Source: Rhipicephalus microplus | Taxonomy: Eukaryota > Arthropoda > Arachnida > Ixodida > Ixodidae | Direction: 5' to 3' | Assembly: GCF_043290135.1 (NCBI RefSeq) | Contig: NC_134705.1 | Coordinates: 35,777,771-35,841,770, forward strand | DNA: 64,000 nucleotides | In this document: positions 11,597 to 19,910 of the stretch, in pieces | Layout: each line of letters begins with the position of its first letter | How positions within the stretch are numbered: the first letter of the stretch is position 1 | Position numbers and translations under genes: made by a program | The notes under the pieces: generated by a model | Told to the model about the DNA's origin: nothing | Databases searched by the model: none | Seen by the model: the letters and a program-made list of their open reading frames with translations, nothing else

Positions 11597-11650
11597 GATA
11601 GATAGGTAGATAGATTGATAGATAGATAGATAGATGGATCTATCTTATCT
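11597..11650 (+). repeat. GATA microsatellite at inner end of left arm
   Basis: A short interrupted GATA tract closing repeat X. It pairs with the much longer tract at 14368-14455 on the other arm. Confidence 0.85.
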
Positions 11651-11699
11651 TCTCTGACACCTTATCACTTCTGAGACGGGTGCGCACACCCTATTCAGA

Positions 11700-14330
11700 G
11701 CCACGCGCTTAGTTGTCTAAGAAAACTGCCAGATGGTGCGCGTGTCTCACGTCTAATAGTTACTGTATATGCTACCTAAAGGTAGCATATACAGTAACTC
11801 TAACGTGTGACGAGGCTTAATACGCCCGTTCACTTTCACTGCACGCTCGAGGCACTCACGCAGTGCCTCCAGAATACCATTCACTGATTTTCTTGCGCAA
11901 AACATCAAATAAATGTTTTGTTCACTCTCTCCACACGCAAGACTATTGTCTTTCGGCGACATTTGCAGATTAACATGCAGATACGGGGCCAAATTTTTCT
12001 TTTTGCCGGCTTTTAACACGTCAATCTAGCGCCTCGATTTCACGTAGCAGTTAGAATTCAAGGGCGGCGCTTTTTTAAGCACTTGTTTGTGATACACACA
12101 TACCTACCAGTGGCTGTATGTCGTCTTGACTGTTCGCAAATAGGACAATATTGCCTCCATGAAAAGGTTCTGGAAGCTTCTGCTCAACCACCATGCCAGC
12201 CTGTTCAAGTGACAAAATAAAGCAGTGTTTTTTCCTTCCAGCGCTTTTTCAACCCTCACCATGTACAGCATATATGACAGTAAGGACAAAGGACATCCGT
12301 GCCTCAGTCTCTTCCTAATTTCAACGGAGACATTGCTACTTATTCCTCTCCATTCTATGCAAACTTATTTTCTCGATACGTTTCTCGCCCGTTTTATATT
12401 TTAAATATTTCTATACACTGAGTAAGAACAAACAGGTTATCGTCTAACCACCTGTCAACTTGAAATCTATCCTGAAGTTAACCCAAAATATGTTTTTCTG
12501 CCCACGCTTCTATTTTAATTTTACGGCCTGCATAGCCAATTTGTATAGCACAGACGTAGTGGTTAGTGCTCTACGCAAGCCAATGCTAACTTTTTCTTTC
12601 TGGCCTTTATACATTACAAATATTTACTTTCCCGCCAAGTGTCTGGTATTTATTTCTTCTTTAAGCACTTTTCTACGGATTTCAGCAATGCTTCTTTAGT
12701 ACTATGTTTTAGTTCGTGAATGAGGAGGACGGAAACTCCATCAAAGCTTGGAGTAATGCTCTTGGGAATTTTACCTTAGGCCTTCTTCCACTTGAAATTC
12801 TCAAGTACTACCTCTTCCTTATCATCTTGCTCAACATCAAATATTCGTTTTGTTCACTCTATCCAGACGCAAGATTATCGTATTTCGGCGACACATGCAG
12901 TGAAACGTGCAGATACCGGGCCAAACTTTAATCAGCCTTCTTCCAATTCATGTTCTCAAGGGCTACCTCTGTCTTGGTTGCACTGTTTTTCAAACTTTTA
13001 CTCACCGGAGAAGTTTCCTGGGGGACCTTTCTGAACATTACTGCTGTTACCCTTCGGTTATACCTTAGTGATGCGTACCCATCCAATTTATTTCCCCCTT
13101 CATCTGCCCCATCTTATTGCATTGTGACAGGCTTCCTACTTAGGTGGCTCCAAAATATTTTAGGCGCGGCCTCCCTGATTTTGCAAATCTGAGTCATCTA
13201 GGGTACACTTTCACCTTTAGGTTTTACCTGGAACAATTCCTGCACAATGTTTTTTGAATATATTGCCAATATTTGCTTGACTTCATCCTGTGGCAGCTTC
13301 TCTATTTTCGCCTGTCTCTGTTCACTTGATGGCTCACGTTGCTTTTCGATTGCTTCCCAGATTTCTCTGTTCCGGCAACTTCTCGGCTTTCAGTTTCTTT
13401 TTCAGGAAGTAATTGTCTTCTCTTTTTCCATCTCCCTTGTCATTACCTGCAACACCTCACTATACTCGCAGTTTTTTCGCGGTAGTTTTTTCACTAGTTT
13501 TTCTACTTCTTTCTCGACTTTTGCGGCTGTATTTGTTATTTGTGTGTCGTTTGAATGCGAACTTCCGAACTTTATTTCTGTGTTCTGATTTACAGTTTTA
13601 TATCTCCTTTGTAATATGCATTTATGATCACAACCCAAGCAGTTGATGCCTTCGTCATTTATTATCATCTCTCAAAGTTTGTCATTGATTCCCTTTGTCG
13701 TAAGACAGAGTCAGTCAATGCTCGATTGCCTGTGTCCAACTTGCCACGTGATCTGCACTTCACACTTAGGCCCCGCATTACCTATCTCTGTGTTGTCACA
13801 GGGATCTAGCAATAACCTGCCTTTGGTGCCTGAATATCCGTCAAGGTCCTAGTAAGTGAACATTCATGTCTTCTAGAAGGATTATTTAGGCCCCGAGACC
13901 ACATTCTTTAATATCTTCGCTTACGTAATTCACTATCTCCAAATACTTTTCCTTGCACTTATTCCCCGTCTACAAGCAAGCTACACCTAGCCACCTTTTC
14001 TTTTCCCCTACTGTGCCCAAATTCCCAGAGGTGCTCTAAACACGTTTTCTTCACTGTTTTCTATTTGACTTTGCTATAGATTAGCATTCCAACAACCACG
14101 CCTTTTTTTATTACATGATCTTTTTTCATCCTTCCCCCGTATGATTTCAAAGCTTCCGTGGCTCTTTGAAGTCTTTAAGGCGTATTACTGTAAACGCATA
14201 AACACTTATCTGTTTCTTGTTTAACTGCTCCCAAATCTCTAACCATTTTTTCTGCCTGTTTCTACCATCCTGAATGTTAATTTTAACCAATTGCAACACG
14301 TGCCTTCTCCTTTCTTTACCTTTTGAAAGC
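11700..14330 (-). pseudogene. CR1-like LINE relic in the loop of the inverted duplication
   Basis: Read on the minus strand, this loop carries a second LINE subfamily. Near 14200-13640 is an apurinic-type endonuclease remnant: a DMN motif, an EVQITWQVGHRQSSID block, then the small ORF at 13668-13402 (INCLGCDHKC, with a lysine-rich coiled stretch). Near 12800-12440 lie RT finger motifs (VLLIHELKHSTKEALLKS, IPDTWREVNICNVYKG, ELQDRFQVDRWLDDNLF). Near 12330-12100 is a GCPLSLLSYMLYM block and a degenerate catalytic region. Frames shift repeatedly. A segment of about 130 bp appears twice (11890-12020 and 12840-12965), suggesting an internal duplication. Confidence 0.7.
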
Positions 14331-14366
14331 GATGAACTTCTTAGAGAAATTCGGGGGCTTTGAGCG

Positions 14367-14455
<89 letters not shown>

Positions 14456-16140
14456 CGCTCAGGACTTTTAGTTCTCCTGCCCGTTTAAAAAAAGGTATCG
14501 ATACCATACTTGGTATGCAACATCATGACTGAATTCCAGGCAAAAGTTAAAAATGCTTATATGAAAATCATGACGAGTATGCCATGATTTACATTTCATG
14601 GTCTTGCTGCTTTTGCGGTGGATTTGTTCGCATGACATATTGCAAAACTAGTATGGTATGACATGACTGCATGAAAAATACAAGCGGCCGATCCTAACAT
14701 GACAATCATGACATGCGTGTCAAGTAACAACATGACTACATGCCACGCTCATGATGTGCTCGCAGCCGTCTCACCAGTTTGCATTTGCCAAATTTGGTAC
14801 TACGGGTTGTGAATAGAGGACGAAGGTATGTGACAGGTGAAACATGATGATGCTCAGGTGCGTGTCATGTAACAACATCACTATATGCCACGCTCTTGAT
14901 TCGCTCACGGCCGTATCGCTATATTCACATATACCAAACTTGCTATTGCGAGACATGAATCGATTACCAGTGCGCGTGACTGGTGCAAACATGATGCAAA
15001 TGACTGGTGACTGGTGCAAACAGAGGGGTGTCATATAACAATATTATTACAAGCTGCGCTTAATATACGCTCGTGGTCGTTTCATTAGCTTCACATATGC
15101 CAAATTTGGTATTACGCCACGCGAATGGATGTGAAAGCATGCGACTGCCGTAAGCGTGATTATCGTGAAACGAGTGTCATGTAAGAACATCACTACATGC
15201 CACACTCATGGTGCCAATACGCTTCGACGTGACCTGCCGCGAGTGCACGCCGGGGTTCGTTTCGTCGTGTCACGCCGGCGATGCCACACCAGGCGCCAAT
15301 CCGCCTGCCACATACTCGCAAGTGCGCACCCGCGCTGCGTTCCTTTTACACGTCCGCGTTTGAGGGCACCCGGACCCTCTATCACGAAGAGGAGCAGACG
15401 TAGGGCTCTCTGGGTAGAGCTGCATAAGGTCATCGTCGCGAAATGCAGCATGTTGCATGTCGCGGCGGTTGACGCCGGGCAGCGCGAACGGACGCTGGTT
15501 GCACGGGGTGCACCTGGGGTCATACTATGGAGTACTGGCGTTTTACTAGGGTAGCGTCGCTGCGCCTAGCGAATGTGCGTTTCAACGTTACGTCGGAGTA
15601 TATTGGGTCCTTCATGATGCGCTCGCGGCCATTTCGCCAGCTCCATATATAACAAATTTGGGGTTACGTGGCGTCAATGGGTGACGGAAGGTATACGACT
15701 GGTGCAAGCATGATGATAGTTATACGCGTGTCATGTAAGAACATGATAACATACCACGCTCATAATGCTCACGGCCGTTTACATATAATAATTTTTTATA
15801 ACGTGACGTGAAGAGACGACGAACGTAGATAACACTTCCTAACGGGTTCATCATGATATGAGTGTCATGAAACCATCACCACATGCTACGCTTATAGCGC
15901 ACTCACATCCGTTTTGCTAGCTCCACATATACCAAATTTGGTATCCGGTTGACGTGAATAGATGACGGGGATAAATGACACGTCCAAATATGATACTCAT
16001 GACCTGAAAGTTATGTACGGCATAATTTACTTCCGCCTCGTAACGTTATGCTGATTTTAAAGTGACATATCAACCTTTCTCATTCGTGCTTCGCATTTCA
16101 TCGATTCTTTCTGGACGTGGGATCTGCCAATGTTTTTCCG
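14330..16140 (-). repeat. Repeat X, copy 2
   Basis: Reverse-complement partner of the X copy at 9945-11650, with the same units, GC-rich block (about 15150-15590) and ends. Unlike copy 1 it keeps a short terminal piece beyond the microsatellite (CTTTGAGCG and outward to about 14330), which copy 3 also has. Confidence 0.7.
14368..14455. repeat. (TATC)22 microsatellite
   Basis: An uninterrupted 88-bp tract, 22 units of TATC. It sits at the inner end of the right arm, where repeat X normally has a short GATA run. Confidence 0.97.
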
Positions 16141-17260
16141 GTTTGTCGCTATACCACCTGTCAAATAGTCCCACTGGATGTTTCTAGTTACCTGCTATCC
16201 TGGAGCTCGAAGGACCCACGTGCTTCCAAAAAGCTATTGCGCGTCCTGCAGGTCACCAACCCACCTTAAGACCTAGCCTCCTATTGAAGTTAATTCTGTC
16301 TCGTTGAAAACAACCTGACCTAGGCACGAGCTCTCTGTTTATTTTGATTACCTCAAAGCCTTGATCTCAAGTCATTCGTTAATTTTTCTTTGTTGGCGTC
16401 CACAACAATTCTTTGCACAAATCCCCCACCAACTGGTACCTCCGGTATCGTCATAATATTAATTGTACCTCAGGGGCAATTGCGCGCATGTCATCGACCC
16501 TTTTCTTCGATGTGGTCGCTAATCCTGCCAATTCTTTATTCTAAACATCGTTTAGACCGCCCAAAGTTACAAAGCGTTTTATTGATTAGCTTGAGTTGTG
16601 AGTTTTGTGCTTGCTTGCTTCAACACTGCTTTAAGCGTATGTTTTGGGAACGTATTTTCTGAAACCAACTTCTCTTCTCTCACCCTGTGTTTGATTGCTT
16701 CTGCTCAATGATTTAAGTTCAAGTCCCCGGAGATTATCACGTCCTGTCACTTGTCTGCATGAGTGTCCCACACCTGGAAGTTTCTTGCACTCGTAACGCC
16801 GGCTGCTTTGTCCGCTCCCAGCCCCCAACTACTTCGCCAAAACTGAGTCTTGTGAGTATTGAACCAATTGTACTTGTTTTTTCAGAACACATTTGCTTTT
16901 TCTTCTTCACTCTTCTGGGTGCCAGTGCCCTACCGTTCTTGCCATGGACTGCTCGTTTGTTCATCTTGGCCAACTTTGGTAGTGTCCTTACGGCTGACCT
17001 AAGCCTTCCTCGCATAGTCTTTGTTTTTTCTTGTTTTGTCATCAAGGCAGTTCTCATCATCAGTTCACTCTGGGCAACCATAATTTCTTAATTTTCTTTC
17101 TTCGACCTCACATTGTATATTTATGGCGTCAGCTTCTTCTGTATTAACTTCCGCGCTAACCTCCATTTTTGTACCCACCCCGTATCCTGAACGTTTTGAA
17201 GTCTTTGTCACCCTGTCATTTTTCAGGAAATCACCAGTGTCTACGTGTAGCTGAATTGTG
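16140..17260 (-). pseudogene. CR1-like LINE ORF1 relic, mirror copy
   Basis: Minus-strand partner of 8820-9945. The longest open piece is 17081-16737 (RGRLRSAVRTLPKLAKMNK and following basic region). Remnants of the SGNH hydrolase blocks follow toward 16290, where a DxIxF-like block V trace remains. The 5' part near 17220 matches the start of the ORF1 in the 43-kb LINE. Broken frames make it inactive. Confidence 0.7.
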
Positions 17261-17329
17261 TAGCTGAATTAGACGCCGGGGAGTATGGCAAACACTGCGT
17301 TAAGAGAAAAAAAAACAAATAGGCTCTAC

Positions 17330-17790
17330 TGAATGGATGGATTGATATGGCTGTACCCTTTAGATCGGGTGGTGGATACCGCCCCCTAGCCGTAATACTT
17401 AGCCAAAGCGTCAGATGGATGGCTGTACCCTCAAGATTGGGTGGTGGCTAAGGCCACCTAGCCGTAATACTTAGTAAACAAAAACTAAATTATCTTTTTT
17501 CCCCTTTAAATGGTGAGGCTAAGCACTGGCACTTTGCCGCGAAGGATTTGAGTTTCATTCGTGCCCTGACTGTAGCCAACAATCAGATAACGTCCTTCAA
17601 GTTATTTCTACCCGCCTAAGAGGTCTTTGCCCTCTCTGTTCCTAAACCCTAGTGCTTTGGAAAACTCTGCGCTATCTTCCTGAACTATAGAGTGAAGCCC
17701 TTTCCAGAACATTATCTAGTGCTGGGAAGTTTCCTCCTCCTCTCCACACGCACTGCATACCGTGTTTACCCCCACAGCATCAGTTAGCAC
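17330..17790 (-). pseudogene. Two stacked LINE 3' tails, mirror copy
   Basis: Reverse complement of 8316-8785: two successive LINE termini with ATCC-type ends at about 17330-17400 and 17420, followed by the C-terminal tail coding block up to about 17790. Confidence 0.65.
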
Positions 17791-17959
17791 CGCCTCGTGT
17801 CATTGTGGTGAGTGCGAGACTTTTTGCCTATTGGCGGCATAGCGCGCCATTGCATTACGAGTTGGCAGCTGACCAATAGTCCTTCGCATAAATCCTGATG
17901 GCACAAAGTCTGCCAGAACGAGACCGTTGCAATGAATGAAGAGGCTAAGTTTAGCGGCT

Positions 17960-18165
17960 CGCTTTTGTTGTTAGAAAGTATATTTTTGAGAACTGACACA
18001 CATTTCTGCCAAGGAAAGTATACGGTATAATATTAGAAGTCATTGTGATGTAAATGTGAAGAAAGAAAAATTGATGAAAAGATAACATGCCGTAGACTGC
18101 AGAGACCAAACCTGCGCCTTTCGAATGACGCGTTCGATGCTCTACCAGCTGAGCTATGAAGGTGG
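17960..18165 (-). mobile_element. tRNA-derived SINE, mirror copy
   Basis: Minus-strand partner of the SINE at 7928-8145. The tRNA-like head lies at about 18089-18165 and the A box is TAGCTCAGCTGG on the minus strand. The B box carries a change relative to the left-arm copy. It occupies the same position within the mosaic, so both arms inherited one insertion. Confidence 0.8.
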
Positions 18166-18189
18166 CTATCTCCCCAACTACTTTATTGA

Positions 18190-18659
18190 TTAGGTAAGCT
18201 TATTAAACGTTGGATGAATAGATTGATATGGCTGTACCCTTTATATAAGGCGGTGGCTAACGCCACCAAGCTGTAATACTTAGTGAACCACGAACTAGAT
18301 TTCTTTTTTTCACTTTAAATGGTGAGGTTGAGCACTCGTAGCTTGCAGCGAAGGGTTTAATTTCCACTTGTGCATTGACATTAGCCACCAATCAGATAAT
18401 CTCTTTCTAGTTAATTCTACCCGCTTACAGACTATTTTGTCCTCCTTGTCCCTAAACCCCAGTGCTTTGAAAAAGTTTGCGCCATCACCCTGAACTATAG
18501 GGTGAAGCCCTTCACAGAACATTATCAAGTGTTCGGCAGCTTCCTTTTCCTCTTCACATGCATTGCATACCGCCTCTACCACTTCGTATTTGGCCCGATA
18601 TGTCTTGGTTCGCTAAACTCCCGTCCTGGTCTCAAACAGTAGAGAACTACCATGAGTAT
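18190..18659 (-). pseudogene. CR1-like LINE 3' end, first of three pieces
   Basis: The ORF at 18582-18310 encodes the LINE C-terminal tail: a CNACEEEKEAAEHLIMF zinc-like cluster, then LHPIVQGDGANFFKALGF and a basic end. The 3' terminus with its short ATCC-type repeat lies near 18200-18240. The piece is cut at 18659 by the gypsy insertion and continues at 23000. Confidence 0.8.
18655..18659. repeat. Target site duplication of gypsy element 1, left
   Basis: AGTAT immediately before the 5' LTR, repeated at 22995-22999 immediately after the 3' LTR. Confidence 0.93.
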
Positions 18660-18817
18660 TGAAGCGGTATGAGCCTTTGGACAGAAGATGAAGAAGCGCG
18701 AGGGCCGGGGCAGGAAAGAAGAGGGGGATGAAGTGAAAAATAAAGCAGATTAAGATGGACGCCAGTTCCATACTGAAGCTTTAATGCTGTTCCGTTATTT
18801 TAAGTAGGAACACTACA
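18660..18817 (+). repeat. 5' LTR of gypsy element 1
   Basis: 158 bp, from TGAAGCGGTATG to GGAACACTACA. It contains an AATAAA at 18739-18744. It is unusually short for an animal gypsy LTR and matches 22837-22994 at every base I compared. Confidence 0.95.
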
Positions 18818-18823
18818 TTATTT

Positions 18824-18835
18824 TGGCGCAGCCGG
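18824..18835 (+). promoter_or_regulatory. Primer-binding site, tRNA-Ser-like
   Basis: TGGCGCAGCCGG lies 6 nt after the 5' LTR. It is complementary to CCGGCTGCG plus CCA, which I know as the 3' end of common animal tRNA-Ser species. Several insect gypsy elements (17.6, 297) are also primed by tRNA-Ser. Confidence 0.75.
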
Positions 18836-18849
18836 CCATCGAAGCCATC

Positions 18850-19884
18850 ATGTGGGTGACGTTCTTCATAGACGAGACCTCCGAGGAGATCATCTTTTCG
18901 AAGTACCAAGTTCAAGACGAAGCAGCGGTAGACCTACCTCGTGAGCTCAGCTCGGAAGAACTCGTAAACCTGGTTGTGGAAAAGGCAGCCGTAGACACTA
19001 CTGAACTACGACGGAAAGGTGCTGTGAAAGTGAACTTGCGTGTGGCGACCTTCAACGACCTAGTTCTTGAACCAGCGCGTCGAAAACACTCAGGATCACG
19101 ATCTCCGACGGAAGAGGTGAGCCTCGTTTTGAAAGCTTTTCAGCTGCAACAGGAACAGATGCTTCAACAAAACCAAATAATGACATCTCTTATAAGCTCT
19201 CTGAATGCTGAGAGACCGACACCTAATTTCGTAGAACCTGATGCTTTCGACGGTGTGTCTTCAAATCCAGAAAGTTGGCTTGATTTCTACGAATATGCCG
19301 CTGGAAAAAACAAGTGGCTCTCTGATGAGGCTAAAATCACCAACATGCGCGTTTACTTGAGAGGTGTTGCGCGAAAGTGGTATGAAACATGCATTCTGGA
19401 AGACAGTGACGACTCTTGGAGCCAGTGGAGGAAAAAGTTTTTGACTGCATTCCGAAGCAATCCAGTAGAAAGATGGAACACGGCGCTTAATTTCAAGTCT
19501 GAGCAAAGCTGCCTTGTCGAGTACTTCTTTGAGAAACGCCGTCTTTTAAAGCTGGCGGAGCCTTTGCTTCCATCTACGGCCGTAGTTGCCTTAATAATGC
19601 ATGGATTGCACACTAACGTGTTGAAGCAAGTGCAAATACTGTCACCAAAGACTCTAGATGACCTCCTCGCGTGTCTTCAGAACATACCATCAGCTTCGGA
19701 AACAAGCATAACCGCCGAGTCAAGCAGCTGTTTCAGTCGGAGTAAATCGGACTGGTCAAGCCGCGCTCAGCGAGAACCGAGCCACCTCGCAACTCGCACA
19801 GATAACTTGCCCTGGCGTGTTCCAAGAGGTCGAGTGAATAATATCGACACTGAAGCTCAGGAGTATTCGACAGAAAAAAACTAA
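18850..19884 (+). CDS. gag: Gag capsid protein of gypsy element 1
   Basis: 344 residues from the first ATG after the primer site. It should form the cytoplasmic virus-like particle shell. The N-terminal third is acidic to mixed, followed by a glutamine-rich helix (FQLQQEQMLQQNQIM, about residues 97-111). The capsid region follows, at about residues 130-290, with a Retrotrans_gag pattern (SWLDFYEYAAGKNKW, RVYLRGVARKWYE, SQWRKKFLTAFR). The C-terminus is serine- and arginine-rich. I find no CCHC zinc knuckle, which most gypsy Gag proteins have; RNA binding may rest on the basic tail. It ends in a UAA that overlaps a -1 frameshift site, so a minority of ribosomes should make Gag-Pol. Confidence 0.9.
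   Translation: MWVTFFIDETSEEIIFSKYQVQDEAAVDLPRELSSEELVNLVVEKAAVDTTELRRKGAVKVNLRVATFNDLVLEPARRKHSGSRSPTEEVSLVLKAFQLQQEQMLQQNQIMTSLISSLNAERPTPNFVEPDAFDGVSSNPESWLDFYEYAAGKNKWLSDEAKITNMRVYLRGVARKWYETCILEDSDDSWSQWRKKFLTAFRSNPVERWNTALNFKSEQSCLVEYFFEKRRLLKLAEPLLPSTAVVALIMHGLHTNVLKQVQILSPKTLDDLLACLQNIPSASETSITAESSSCFSRSKSDWSSRAQREPSHLATRTDNLPWRVPRGRVNNIDTEAQEYSTEKN
19875..19884 (+). promoter_or_regulatory. -1 ribosomal frameshift site, A AAA AAC
   Basis: In the gag frame the heptamer reads A AAA AAC (19875-19881), directly followed by the gag stop UAA (19882-19884). This is a canonical X XXY YYZ slippery sequence. Slipping back one base enters the pol frame, which is open from here to the first pol ATG at 19911 and onward. 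No obvious stem or pseudoknot was worked out downstream. Confidence 0.8.
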
Positions 19885-19910
19885 TAAACGAGGGTGATCA
19901 GTCCCACCCG

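Larger units (their letters stand above)
6208..11650. repeat. Left arm of large inverted duplication
   Basis: This segment matches, in reverse complement, the segment 14365-29255 once two gypsy insertions are removed from the latter. The outer match starts near 6208 (GATGGCGCTG) against about 29255. The inner match ends at the GATA tracts (11597-11650 versus 14368-14455). The shared order is LINE 3' half, SINE, two LINE tails, LINE ORF1, repeat X. Divergence looks moderate, roughly ten percent by eye in short comparisons. Because junctions between unrelated elements are shared, the two arms must come from one mosaic ancestor. Confidence 0.85.
9945..11650 (+). repeat. Repeat X, copy 1 (satellite-bearing dispersed repeat)
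   Basis: It starts with AAAAATTGGCAAATCCCACG and ends with AGAGCTAAAAGT plus a GATA tract. Inside is a tandem series of roughly 145-bp units, each with a motif near ACCAAATTTGGTAT followed by a GAGCGTGGCATGTAGTCATG-type segment. The series is interrupted by a GC-rich block at about 10470-10862. Other copies lie at 14330-16140 (minus) and 32180-33765 (plus). No coding capacity is seen, so it is probably a non-autonomous element of unknown class. Confidence 0.7.

Noticed and set aside
9945..11650. CRISPR array or satellite array
   Set aside because: Units are about 145 bp, diverged, lack constant spacers, occur in a eukaryotic genome and have no cas genes.
14323..14532. Open frame of YLSI repeats
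   Set aside because: Translation of the TATC microsatellite.
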